This document shows, in pieces, positions 19,188-27,606 of a DNA stretch of 64,000 nt. A program made the translations under genes and the position numbers. Position 1 is the first letter of the stretch; each line of letters begins with the position of its first letter. The notes under the pieces are model-generated. The model was not told the origin of the DNA. It saw only the letters and a list, made by a program, of their open reading frames with translations, and searched no databases. Source of the stretch: Chloroflexus islandicus. Lineage in GTDB: Bacteria; Chloroflexota; Chloroflexia; Chloroflexales; Chloroflexaceae. The stretch covers positions 1 through 64,000 of the forward strand of contig NZ_LWQS01000042.1 of assembly GCF_001650695.1 (NCBI RefSeq). Direction: 5' to 3'.

Positions 19188-20759
19188 ATGCGTACCAACC
19201 TTCTGCTCAGCCTGCTGCTTTGCTTGGTCATCGCGCCTATCCCCACCCTCCACGCCGCCCCTCAAGGGGAACCGAACCTGCCGCTGCCGGTTGATGACGT
19301 ACTGATTGCCCCTACGCCGGCATCACTCGCGTTTGCCGTCGATAGCGAACAAGACCTGCGTTTGCCGAGCCAATACCTCGCAGGGCGCATTGCTGTACGG
19401 TTAGTGCTGCCTGAGAGCAACGGCGTGGTTGATCCTTCGAGCGAAGATTGGACGACAGAGCAGATCGAGCAGGTGACTGCCCAAATGCGCGCTGCCCTCG
19501 ATTGGTGGCGTGAACGGTTGCCCGCTGCCCGTCTCGAGTTCGATCTAGTGGTGCAGACTGTGCCGACCCGCTACGAGCCGATTCGCTACGGCTTGGCGCA
19601 AGAGGGCCTTTGGGTTAGCGATGTCTTGCGGGCGTTGGGCTATACTAGCAACAACTATTTTGAACAAGCCTTCCAAGCGGCGTTTGACTTGCGCGACCAG
19701 CGTGGCGCTGATTGGGCGACAACGATCTTTATCGTCAATAGCGCGCGTGATGATGGTTACTTCGCCGATGGCCGCTTCGCGTATGCCTATCTCAATGGCC
19801 CCTTTAGCGTGATGACCTCTGACGGCGGCCCGTACAGCACCCAGTGGCTGCGGGCAGTGATTGCCCACGAATTTGCCCATCTCTTCGGCGCGCTTGATCA
19901 ATACAGCGCCGCCGGAGTTAGATGTGATCAGCGCAGCGGCTATCTATTTGCCCCCACGACCAACAGCATGTTCAACAACTGTGGCACGAGTGAGCCGAGT
20001 ATTATGCGGGAATTGATCAACAGCTTCATCACTGGCGCGGTTGACGCCTCGGCGCGGGCGCAGCTTGGTTATCGCGATAGTGACAGTGATGGGATCATTG
20101 ATGTGCTCGATACGACACCGTCGCTGACACTGGCTGCCGTGCAGCAAGCGCCGGGCCAGCGTCCGCTGGTTGAGCTGGCGGCGCGCGATCTGCCCTATCC
20201 TTCGCCGGTGCAACCTGATGTGAGCGTTAATCCGATCACCGCGATCGAGTATCGCGTGGATCAGAGCGACTGGCAATTCGTTGAGCCAGTGGATGGGACG
20301 TACAATAGTGTTCGTGAGATGGCGCAGTTCGAGCTGCCGCTCTATGATGGCGAGTATGTGGTGGAGTTTCGCGCACTCAATCTGGCCGGCAATGCTTCTG
20401 CGATCATCACGCAAACCGTGACGGTCAGCGGGCTTGGCCCGGCGCCAGAATACCATCTCACCGGACCAGCGCGTCTGAATGGCCAAACCCTCATTATCCA
20501 CGCCCAAGCGCCACAAGCGACCCGCGCCGTTGAGGTGAGCCTCCATCGCGCCTTTACCAATGCACTCCGCTTGCCCTACGCGCCTGAAATAACGTTACCG
20601 CTGAATAACGATCTGTCGCTCGCTACGGTACCGCTCGCGACGACCACGATGTACGTCCGGTTTATCGATAGCGCCGGTTTACCGTCGCTGGCCTATGCCG
20701 TGCCAATTGAAACGCCGCCGGCGCAACACCACGTGATGATCCCGCTTGTATCGCGGTAA
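19188..20759 (+). CDS. Secreted zinc metalloprotease-like protein
   Basis: This 523-residue protein has a signal peptide (MRTNLLLSLLLCLVIAPIPTLHA). A zincin motif HEFAH at residues 227-231 is followed by LFGALDQY, giving HExxHxxGxxDxY, so D at +9 may be the third ligand region. A calcium-binding-like DSDSDGIIDVLD follows at about residue 295. The C-terminal half has Ig/fibronectin-like beta-sandwich character (DGEYVVEFRALNLAGNAS). The last residues are HHVMIPLVSR, similar to LVHLPLITR in the propeller protein at 8983; the meaning is unknown. Substrate and exact peptidase family are uncertain. It is monocistronic and is followed by another secreted protein gene. Confidence 0.72.
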   Translation: MRTNLLLSLLLCLVIAPIPTLHAAPQGEPNLPLPVDDVLIAPTPASLAFAVDSEQDLRLPSQYLAGRIAVRLVLPESNGVVDPSSEDWTTEQIEQVTAQMRAALDWWRERLPAARLEFDLVVQTVPTRYEPIRYGLAQEGLWVSDVLRALGYTSNNYFEQAFQAAFDLRDQRGADWATTIFIVNSARDDGYFADGRFAYAYLNGPFSVMTSDGGPYSTQWLRAVIAHEFAHLFGALDQYSAAGVRCDQRSGYLFAPTTNSMFNNCGTSEPSIMRELINSFITGAVDASARAQLGYRDSDSDGIIDVLDTTPSLTLAAVQQAPGQRPLVELAARDLPYPSPVQPDVSVNPITAIEYRVDQSDWQFVEPVDGTYNSVREMAQFELPLYDGEYVVEFRALNLAGNASAIITQTVTVSGLGPAPEYHLTGPARLNGQTLIIHAQAPQATRAVEVSLHRAFTNALRLPYAPEITLPLNNDLSLATVPLATTTMYVRFIDSAGLPSLAYAVPIETPPAQHHVMIPLVSR

Positions 20760-20818
20760 TTTGGATCGATAATCGACGCTGGCATGCAACCGCCGGCCCA
20801 TCGCAGGATGTGGCCGGC

Positions 20819-20830
20819 GCAAAATTTTGC
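20819..20830. promoter_or_regulatory. Palindrome upstream of the glycoside hydrolase
   Basis: Perfect 12-bp palindrome GCAAAATTTTGC located 35 bases upstream of a TATACT -10 box (20865-20870). It could be an operator for a sugar-responsive repressor; there is no direct evidence. Confidence 0.35.
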
Positions 20831-20910
20831 AAAAAGTGTTACCGTTTTTGGCTGGCCAAACCGGTATACTACGTTTATCGATCCTGTTGTAGTTTGGAGA
20901 GGAATGCAGT

Positions 20911-23595
20911 ATGCGTTATGCCCGCCATCTCAGCCTGTTACTGCTGGTTGGAGTGCTGCTGGCCGGCTGGCCCGCCGTGGCGCCGGTTGCACAATCGGCG
21001 AACCCCTCGGTCTTTGGTGCGAATACCCACATTGCTGCGAGCTACCCCTTCCCCGATTCGCTGAACCGGCCCGCCGACGTGATTGCCCAGAGCAGTCTTG
21101 GCTGGGTGCGCGAGGAGTTCCAATGGGGCCGGATCGAACCGCGTCCCGGCCAATTTGATTGGACGTTCACCGATCGGGCGGTGAATGAATTGGTGCAACG
21201 CGGGATCAATATCGTAGGCCTGCTCAACCCGGCGGTGGGTTGGGGTACGCCCGATCCGGCTGACGACAACATTCCGCCTGAGCAAGGCAGTTTCTACCCG
21301 CCTGATCCGCAACTCTTCGCCAAGTTTGCCGCAACCGTGGTCAACCGCTACAAAGATCGCGTGCGTTATTGGCAAGTGTGGAACGAACCGGATAATGCGG
21401 TGTATTGGCGGCCAGCGCCCAACCCGGCAGCGTATGCTGCGCTGTTGCGCGCGGTCTATCCTGCGATCAAAGGCGCAGATCCGGGCGCGACGGTGCTAGC
21501 CGCCGGCATTGTCTCGCCTGAACCAGCCGGCTCGTTCTTGCAAGCCATCGCCGACAACGGCGCGTGGGGATCATTCGATATCATTGCGCTGCATCCCTAC
21601 ACCGATCCGCTTGGCCCGGAAGCCGGTTCGATCGATACGGTCGGGATTGGCGCGATCCAGACACTGGCCGCCCGGCTCGGCCCCAAACCGATTTGGGTGA
21701 CTGAATTCGGATGGGCCGACAGCCCGACCGATCGCACCGGCGAGCAGGCATTTGATGTCGAAACGCAAGCGAACTATCTGATCCGGGCGATGGCGCTGTT
21801 GCGGCAGGCCGGCGTCGAGCGGATCATCATGTACCGCTTCAAGGACATGCAACTGCGCAACGGCGCGCCGTTTAACGCCTACGGCCTCTTGCGCTACGGC
21901 AGCGGGCAAGCCGATTACAGCCAATTCAAACCAGCCTTCAACGCTTTCCGCACCCTCAACCAGCAGGTAGGCGGGCGGCAGCCGCTTGGTTTGCGCCGGT
22001 TGAGCGAAGCGCGAGTCGCGTTTGACTTTGAGCGAGCGATTGCGTGGCAAACCTTCCCCACCGGCAATGGCTCGATTGGCCAGAGCAGCGCACAGGTGCG
22101 CAACGGCGGCGGTGCGGCTGAGGTGCGCTACCGCTTCACCACTGCTGGCAACGATTACGTCAGCTTCACGCCGCGCGAAGCCATCACCTTCCCTGCTGGC
22201 ACGACCCAGATTGGGCTTTGGGTGTATGGCGACGGCAGCAGCTTTGATCTCAAAGTGCAACTGCGCGATTCGCAAGGCGAAATCTTGCAATACCGGCTCG
22301 GCAAGATCGGCCCTCCCGGCTGGCAACAACTGGTGGCGGCGGTGAATGGCCCTGTCGAACCGGGCAACCGGATTCGCTTTGTCGATGGCAAACTCGACGG
22401 CGAGATCACGTTGCAGGCAATCGTGATTGACGACGATCCCGACAGCCGCACCGGTGAAGGCGTGATCTACCTCGACGATCTGACCGGCTATAGCGGGCCG
22501 GAAGCCTACGCTGCCCGTTTCGCCGCCGATCGCGGCGTGGTTGAGGTTATTTGGGCGGTTGATGGCGGGCAGGTGCGCATTCCTAGCGCCGACGCCGAAG
22601 TGACGATCATTGATCGCGACGGCGGGCAACGCCGGCAAGCCGCACCGGGAGGCATCTTGACCCTTGATGTCGGGCCACGCCCGATCTACCTCGTCTATCA
22701 GCCGGGAGCGGCCCAGCCGCAGCCGCAACCACCTGCGCCACCGCAACCCCCAGTGAGCGGCGGCTTCGTGCCGGCCAACGGCGCCTTTGCTGACGATGCA
22801 ATGCGCAACGTCTGGCAGCGCACCGACCAACCGGTGGCCGGCGGCGCACCGGGTTTGCGCCCGCGCTCGTGGATTTGGGGGCCGCAACCGATCAGCGGCG
22901 CGATGCGCGAACCATACGCGCAAAGCCCCGGCGGCAGCCGCTTGGTGCAGTATTTTGACAAGAGCCGGATGGAGATCAACAATCCAGATGCGCCGCGCAA
23001 CCAGTGGTACGTCACCAATGGCTTGCTCGTCGTCGAGATGCTGACCGGGCGGATGCAGCTTGGCGATGCCCAGTTTGAAGATCGTGCCCCGGCCAACGAG
23101 GCGGTGGCCGGCGATCCGGCTACCGTCAACCCCAATGCACCGACCTACGCCACGCTGCGCAGTGTCGCCTTCCCGGTCAACCAAAACCGCGCGCCGGATC
23201 AAACCGGACAAGTGGTGACCGCCTTCCTCAACCGCGATGGCACAGTGATTGAGCGACCCGATCTGGCCCGCTACGACGTGCGAATCGGTCGCTACGAACC
23301 AACCCTCGGCCACAACATCCCGCAAGTCTTCCTCGACTACTTCGCCCAACAGGGAGTCGTGCTCGAAAATGGCCGGTATGTGAACCGCCAGATCATCGAC
23401 TGGCTCTTCGTGATGGGCTTGCCGATCAGCGAACCCTACTGGGCGCGGGTCAACGTCGGCGGCGTTGAGAAAGATGTGCTGATGCAGGCCTTTGAACGGC
23501 GCGTGCTGACCTATACCCCCGACAACGATCCGAATTGGCGGGTCGAGATGGGCAACGTCGGGCAGCACTATGTGCGCTGGCGGTATGGCCCGTAG
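20911..23595 (+). CDS. Secreted clan GH-A glycoside hydrolase (GH39-like) with extra C-terminal domains
   Basis: This 894-residue protein has a signal peptide (about 1-30) and a TIM-barrel glycosidase domain (about 33-345). WNEPD places the acid/base Glu at residue 159 and TEFGW the nucleophile Glu at 265, as in clan GH-A. A beta-sandwich domain (about 370-540) resembles a carbohydrate-binding or galactose-binding fold. A Pro/Gln-rich linker (PQPQPPAPPQPP, about 610-625) leads to a 270-residue C-terminal domain I do not recognise. Substrate cannot be assigned; GH39-like xylosidase/cellulase activities are possible. GGAGAGG precedes the ATG. Its last three codons form one arm of a large hairpin. 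Confidence 0.8.
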   Translation: MRYARHLSLLLLVGVLLAGWPAVAPVAQSANPSVFGANTHIAASYPFPDSLNRPADVIAQSSLGWVREEFQWGRIEPRPGQFDWTFTDRAVNELVQRGINIVGLLNPAVGWGTPDPADDNIPPEQGSFYPPDPQLFAKFAATVVNRYKDRVRYWQVWNEPDNAVYWRPAPNPAAYAALLRAVYPAIKGADPGATVLAAGIVSPEPAGSFLQAIADNGAWGSFDIIALHPYTDPLGPEAGSIDTVGIGAIQTLAARLGPKPIWVTEFGWADSPTDRTGEQAFDVETQANYLIRAMALLRQAGVERIIMYRFKDMQLRNGAPFNAYGLLRYGSGQADYSQFKPAFNAFRTLNQQVGGRQPLGLRRLSEARVAFDFERAIAWQTFPTGNGSIGQSSAQVRNGGGAAEVRYRFTTAGNDYVSFTPREAITFPAGTTQIGLWVYGDGSSFDLKVQLRDSQGEILQYRLGKIGPPGWQQLVAAVNGPVEPGNRIRFVDGKLDGEITLQAIVIDDDPDSRTGEGVIYLDDLTGYSGPEAYAARFAADRGVVEVIWAVDGGQVRIPSADAEVTIIDRDGGQRRQAAPGGILTLDVGPRPIYLVYQPGAAQPQPQPPAPPQPPVSGGFVPANGAFADDAMRNVWQRTDQPVAGGAPGLRPRSWIWGPQPISGAMREPYAQSPGGSRLVQYFDKSRMEINNPDAPRNQWYVTNGLLVVEMLTGRMQLGDAQFEDRAPANEAVAGDPATVNPNAPTYATLRSVAFPVNQNRAPDQTGQVVTAFLNRDGTVIERPDLARYDVRIGRYEPTLGHNIPQVFLDYFAQQGVVLENGRYVNRQIIDWLFVMGLPISEPYWARVNVGGVEKDVLMQAFERRVLTYTPDNDPNWRVEMGNVGQHYVRWRYGP

Positions 23596-23650
23596 GGGCA
23601 TAGCGTCGCTATGACTCTACGGGCATAGCATTGCTATGCCCCTACGGGCC
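23587..23650 (+). terminator. 18-bp stem hairpin overlapping the glycosidase stop codon
   Basis: Arms at 23587-23604 (GGCCCGTAGGGGCATAGC) and 23633-23650 are perfect reverse complements with a 28-base loop that itself repeats part of the arm. The TAG stop codon is inside the left arm. It probably works as a transcription-end or mRNA-stabilising structure; there is no U-tract. Confidence 0.55.
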
Positions 23651-23654
23651 GCCA

Positions 23655-23690
23655 CATGGCGGGGCAATGTTCCCTCATTGCCCCGCCATG
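23655..23690 (+). terminator. 15-bp stem hairpin
   Basis: CATGGCGGGGCAATG at 23655-23669 pairs perfectly with 23676-23690 across a 6-base loop. It follows directly after the previous hairpin. It is terminator-like or a palindromic repeat, without a U-run. Confidence 0.55.
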
Positions 23691-23725
23691 CTATGATATT
23701 CTGCGGTATAATTACTAGCGCCTAC

Positions 23726-23754
23726 TTGACAGGGGCGCAGGAATGCGGTATAGT
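23726..23754 (+). promoter_or_regulatory. Sigma-70 type promoter of the malEFG operon
   Basis: TTGACA at 23726-23731, a 17-base spacer, then TATAGT at 23749-23754. The predicted start near 23761 gives a leader of about 300 bases before malE. An 11-bp inverted repeat (ATAGTTGTGCT at 23750-23760 with 23789-23799) begins within the -10 box and could be an operator. Confidence 0.75.
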
Positions 23755-23930
23755 TGTGCTTGAAAAGGTTGTAGATAAAACAATGTTTAGCACAACTATT
23801 GCCGTCCAGCGCAGGGGAGGGAAACATCCCCAAATGCCCTTTGGTTGGCCCTTGCCTGACAATGGCGAGAAGCAATGCCGGCCTCCATGTATACCTGTTC
23901 TCCTTCCCGGCTGCGCGTGATGCGCTCCTG

Positions 23931-23964
23931 TTGAATGCGTAGAAAGGAGGTGGATCGCATTCAA
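23931..23964 (+). ncRNA. Leader stem-loop displaying an extended Shine-Dalgarno sequence
   Basis: TTGAATGCG (23931-23939) pairs perfectly with CGCATTCAA (23956-23964). The 16-base loop contains TAGAAAGGAGGTG, which matches the complement of a typical 16S rRNA 3' end over about 13 bases. It lies in the long malE leader, 103 bases before the malE start. I know no named RNA family for it. Confidence 0.5.
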
Positions 23965-24009
23965 TTGTCGCATACCGCTCAGTTACTGCCGGATTTGTTC
24001 GCCCGTTAG
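23935..24009 (+). CDS. Possible 24-codon leader ORF in the malE leader
   Basis: ATG at 23935 opens a frame reading MRRKEVDRIQLSHTAQLLPD, then LFAR and TAG at 24007. The start codon is in the left arm of the stem-loop and has no Shine-Dalgarno of its own upstream; the strong SD is inside the ORF. It may be a coincidence of the structure rather than a translated peptide. Confidence 0.25.
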   Translation: MRRKEVDRIQLSHTAQLLPDLFAR

Positions 24010-24066
24010 CACAAATTTCCCTTCACAGTGCTGTCGTCGTCGTAGACACAGTTAAGGAGTACAACC

Positions 24067-25371
24067 GTGAATGCAATGAAGCGTGCCTTGATCGCTATGT
24101 TCCTTGCCGCGGCCATGATGCTTGCGGCGTGTGGTGGCGGCCCAACGGCCCAGCCGACCGCTGCTCCGGCCCAGCCGACCGCTGCGCCAGCCGAGCAGCC
24201 GACCGCTGCTCCGGCCCAGCCGACCGCTGCTCCGACCGGCCAGCAAGTGACGATCCGCATCTGGCACCAATGGGATGGTGCGTACCTCACTGCGATTGAG
24301 CAGGCGTTCCGCGACTACGAGGCTTCCCACCCGAACGTAAAGATTGACCTCTCGAAGCCCGAAGATGTGAGCAACGCGCTCAACGTGGCTATCCCGGCTG
24401 GTGAAGGCCCCGATATTATCGGGTGGGCCAACGACCAGATCGGCCAGCAGGCGCTGGTGGGCAACATTGTCGCCCTCAACGACTACGGCATCACCGAAGA
24501 CTTCCTGCGCAGCACCTATGAGCCGGCGGCGGTCAACGGCGTGATCTGGCAAGGCAAGATTTGGGCCTTGCCCGAGACGCAGGAAGGCATCGCGCTGATC
24601 TACAACAAGAAGGTGATCGGCGATATGAAGCTGCCGGCTAACCTCGATGAGCTGTTGCAGATGGCGAAGGACTTCCGTGCAGCCAATCCTGACAAGACGT
24701 ATGTCTGCAATCAGGGCTTTGGCGGCAGCGATGCCTATCACGTTGCCCCGATCTATTTCGGCTACGGCGTGCCGAGCTACGTTGATGACGAAGGAAATGT
24801 CTACGTCAACACTCCTGAGATGATCAAGGGTGGCGAGTGGCTGGCCGAGATGAGCAAGGTCTCGTTCAGCGAGCAGAGCTACGACATCTGCAAGGCGGCG
24901 CTGGCCGAGGGCAAGGCGGCGATGTGGTGGACCGGCCCGTGGGCGATTGCCGGCATCGAGCAGGACGGCGTTGATTACGGCATTCTGCCGCTGGGCAAGC
25001 CCTTCGTCGGCATCAAGACCCTCATGTTGACCCGCAATGCGGTTGAGCGCGGCAACGCCGAGGTGGCGCTTGACATTATGAAGTACTTCACCAGCGCCGA
25101 GGTGCAGGCCAAGCTGGCGCTGACCAACAAGACGGTGCCGGCGGCGACTGCGGCGTTGAAGAATCCGGAAGTGGCGGCGTTGCCGACGCTGGCCGGCTTT
25201 GGCGCGGCGTTGAATGCTGGCGTGCCGATGGCGAATACCCCGTTTGCCTCGGCCCAGTGGGGCCCGGTGGGTGATGCGAGCGTCGCGATTTGGACGGGCA
25301 CGCAGTCGCCGGCTGATGCGCTGGCTGCCGCCGCGCAGGCGATCGAAGCGGCCATTATGCAGATGAAGTAA
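24067..25371 (+). CDS. Sugar ABC transporter solute-binding lipoprotein (MalE-like)
   Basis: This 434-residue protein has a lipoprotein signal (lipobox LAAC, Cys near residue 22). An extracytoplasmic linker of PTAAPAQ repeats (about 26-55) leads to a family 1 (MalE-type) binding domain. GDMKLPANLDELLQMAKDFRA, MWWTGPWAIAGIEQDGVDYGILPLG and SAQWGPVGDASVAIW fit maltose/maltodextrin binders. It captures oligosaccharides outside the membrane for the permease encoded next. The start is GTG 24067 with AAGGAG seven bases upstream. It is the first gene of a five-gene operon with no ATPase gene, so a shared MsiK-type ATPase elsewhere is likely. Substrate specificity is inferred. Confidence 0.9.
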   Translation: MNAMKRALIAMFLAAAMMLAACGGGPTAQPTAAPAQPTAAPAEQPTAAPAQPTAAPTGQQVTIRIWHQWDGAYLTAIEQAFRDYEASHPNVKIDLSKPEDVSNALNVAIPAGEGPDIIGWANDQIGQQALVGNIVALNDYGITEDFLRSTYEPAAVNGVIWQGKIWALPETQEGIALIYNKKVIGDMKLPANLDELLQMAKDFRAANPDKTYVCNQGFGGSDAYHVAPIYFGYGVPSYVDDEGNVYVNTPEMIKGGEWLAEMSKVSFSEQSYDICKAALAEGKAAMWWTGPWAIAGIEQDGVDYGILPLGKPFVGIKTLMLTRNAVERGNAEVALDIMKYFTSAEVQAKLALTNKTVPAATAALKNPEVAALPTLAGFGAALNAGVPMANTPFASAQWGPVGDASVAIWTGTQSPADALAAAAQAIEAAIMQMK

Positions 25372-25378
25372 GGTGGTG

Positions 25379-25412
25379 GCAGCAGGGCAAGCTTTACGCC
25401 TTGCCCTGCTGC
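25379..25412 (+). terminator. Hairpin between malE and malF
   Basis: GCAGCAGGGCAAG (25379-25391) pairs perfectly over 13 bp with 25400-25412 across an 8-base loop, eight bases after the malE stop. There is no U-run, so partial termination or protection of malE mRNA, as known for other malE transcripts, is likely. A second 9-bp hairpin (GAGCCGGAC, 25437-25460) of the R5 type follows. Confidence 0.6.
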
Positions 25413-25537
25413 GTCGTCAACGTTGATGATGAATATGAGCCGGACCTTGTCGTCCGGCTCACTCGCTACCGTCGCGCCGGTCGGGCGCCCGGCGTCCGCT
25501 CAATGGCCTTCCGGCTGCTTCCAGTGAGGTAACGCAC

Positions 25538-26758
25538 ATGGTGTCGTGGTCTAATCGCCGCAAGGCGCTCACCGTTTTGCTCTTCACCGGGCCCACCATT
25601 ATCGGCATTCTGCTGTTTAATATCTATCCCATTCTGCTCAGCGTTTATACCTCGTTTACCAATCGCAACCGTTTTCGGCCCAATCCTGATTGCAGCGTCT
25701 TCCTCACCGGTGTGCTTGACCCGTTGTGTTGGCCGCAGTTCCGCACCAGTGCGCCAGTGGGATTAGGCCAGCCCTACCGTTTGCAAGACCCCATTTACGC
25801 TAATTACGCGAATCTGATTGGTAATCTCTTCACGCCAGAAGCGCTCGGCGCAATGGCTGCGATTGCGCTCTGCTTCGTGCCGCTGATTGCCGCATCATTT
25901 GTTAATCGTCGCCTCAACCAGATGCTGGAACCGCCGGTTTCGCCGCGTCTCGTCTGGCTAGGGGCGTTGGTGTTGGGTTTTATTCTTGCCACTGCCGTCA
26001 ATGTAGCGCAGGCGTATGATACCCTGATGCGCACCGGCGATTTCGTGGTGGTGGTCTTCCGCACTCTGCTCTTTGTCATAGCGCGCGTGCCGTTTAGCTT
26101 TTTGCTTGGCCTCACCTTTGCGCTGATCTTGAATAGTGATAACCTCCCCGGACGCACCATCTTCCGGGTGTTGTTATTTGTGCCGTGGGCAGCCTCATCA
26201 CTGGCAATTTTGATGGCCTTGATCTGGCAATTTTTCTTCCGCGAACAGGGCACGATCAATCAAGTGCTGGCGTTCTTTGGCTTGTCCGGGTTTGCGTGGC
26301 TGCGCGATCCGGTCAGCGCGTTCTTGATTGTTGTGCTGGTTGATACGTGGTTCTCGTACCCCTTCTTCATGATCGTGATCCTTGGCGCGTTGCAGTCAGT
26401 GCCACGCGATGTTTATGAAGCGGCTGAACTTGATGGTGCGTCGTGGTGGCAGCAATTGACACGCATCACCTTGCCGCTGATCCGGCCAGCGGTATTGCCA
26501 GCCACGGTGCTGACGTCGATCACTGCGTTTCAGATGTTTGGCACGGTGTGGGCTATCACGCAGGGCGGGCCGATCAATGAGGTTGGCCGGCCCGGCGCGA
26601 CTGAGTTTGTGATTGTCTATGCGTACAAGCAGATCTTCCAAACTCAGAATTACGGGAATGCGACCGCTTTTGCCGTCATTCTCTTTATTTTCCTCTTTAC
26701 CGCGACGCTCTATAGCCTGCGGCTAACGCGCATCACGAAAGGGGCCTACGAGTCATGA
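25538..26758 (+). CDS. Sugar ABC transporter permease (MalF-like)
   Basis: This 406-residue integral membrane protein has an N-terminal helix pair, an extended extracytoplasmic and second membrane portion (to about residue 165), and the conserved permease core. The core carries the EAA loop YEAAELDGASWWQQLTRITLPL at about residues 290-311, which contacts the ATPase. It pairs with the following MalG-like permease. The longer MalF type fits maltodextrin importers. Its end overlaps the next gene by four bases (ATGA), indicating translational coupling. Confidence 0.9.
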   Translation: MVSWSNRRKALTVLLFTGPTIIGILLFNIYPILLSVYTSFTNRNRFRPNPDCSVFLTGVLDPLCWPQFRTSAPVGLGQPYRLQDPIYANYANLIGNLFTPEALGAMAAIALCFVPLIAASFVNRRLNQMLEPPVSPRLVWLGALVLGFILATAVNVAQAYDTLMRTGDFVVVVFRTLLFVIARVPFSFLLGLTFALILNSDNLPGRTIFRVLLFVPWAASSLAILMALIWQFFFREQGTINQVLAFFGLSGFAWLRDPVSAFLIVVLVDTWFSYPFFMIVILGALQSVPRDVYEAAELDGASWWQQLTRITLPLIRPAVLPATVLTSITAFQMFGTVWAITQGGPINEVGRPGATEFVIVYAYKQIFQTQNYGNATAFAVILFIFLFTATLYSLRLTRITKGAYES

Positions 26759-27600
26759 TCCGCAAACCTACTCGACCGGTTTTGATCTTGCAGTACACCA
26801 TCCTGATCCTTGGGGTGTTGTTTGCCGTCTACCCGCTCTGGTTTGCCTTTCTGGCTTCAGGCCGCACCGGCGACCGGCTGTATACTCTCAACCTGCTCGG
26901 TATGTTTATTCCCACCGAGTGGACGTTTGAGAATTATCGGGCGATGATCTTTGACCGCCCGCTGCTGACGTGGTTGCGCAATAGCCTGTATGTGGCCGGC
27001 GTGACGACGGTGGCCTCGCTGGTGATTACGACCTCGGCGGCGTTTGCCTTCTCGCGGTTTAAGTTTTATGGCCGCGAGTTTGCCCTTATTCTCCTGCTGG
27101 CTATTCAGACCTTCCCCGGCGTGTTGAGTCTGGTGGCGGTGGCGCAGTTGCTGACGGCGCTCGGCTTGTACGGTAAGCATGAGGGTCTGATCCTTGCCTA
27201 CACCACCGGCACACTGGTTTTTAGCACGTGGAATATGAAGGGCTATTTCGATACGATCCCTATCGAGCTAGAAGAGGCAGCGATGATCGATGGCTGCGGG
27301 CCGATCCAGTCATTTATCTTGATCGCGTTGCCGTTGGCGCGCCCGGCCTTGGCAGTGACGGCACTGCTCGGTTTTCTAGCCGGTTGGGGTGATTTTATCT
27401 TCGCCTCGGTGTTGGTACCGGCTCCCGACAGCATGAAACTGGTGGTGCCCGGTCTCTTCAGCTTGGCCAATAGCCAGAGCGTGCCATGGGGCAACTTTGC
27501 TGCCGGTGGGTTGCTCATCATTCTGCCGACGATCATCGTCTTCTTGATGCTCCAACGGTTCCTTGTGTCGGGGTTGACGGTTGGCGGTGTCAAGGGATAG
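26755..27600 (+). CDS. Sugar ABC transporter permease (MalG-like)
   Basis: This 281-residue protein has six predicted membrane helices and the EAA loop EEAAMIDGCGPIQSFILIALPLARP at about residues 178-202. It forms the transmembrane channel with the MalF-like protein. Its ATG overlaps the malF stop. A glycosyltransferase-propeller gene starts six bases after its stop. Confidence 0.9.
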   Translation: MIRKPTRPVLILQYTILILGVLFAVYPLWFAFLASGRTGDRLYTLNLLGMFIPTEWTFENYRAMIFDRPLLTWLRNSLYVAGVTTVASLVITTSAAFAFSRFKFYGREFALILLLAIQTFPGVLSLVAVAQLLTALGLYGKHEGLILAYTTGTLVFSTWNMKGYFDTIPIELEEAAMIDGCGPIQSFILIALPLARPALAVTALLGFLAGWGDFIFASVLVPAPDSMKLVVPGLFSLANSQSVPWGNFAAGGLLIILPTIIVFLMLQRFLVSGLTVGGVKG

Positions 27601-27606
27601 GCAACC

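Noticed and set aside
21571-23601. 676-codon ORF on the minus strand
   Set aside because: It lies wholly antisense to the glycoside hydrolase, whose signal peptide, catalytic motifs and Shine-Dalgarno are clear. It is a GC-driven shadow frame.
23935-23964. Fragment of a 16S rRNA 3' end
   Set aside because: Only about 13 bases match, in antisense orientation and with an extra base in the GATC part. The flanking perfect stem is better explained as its own structure.
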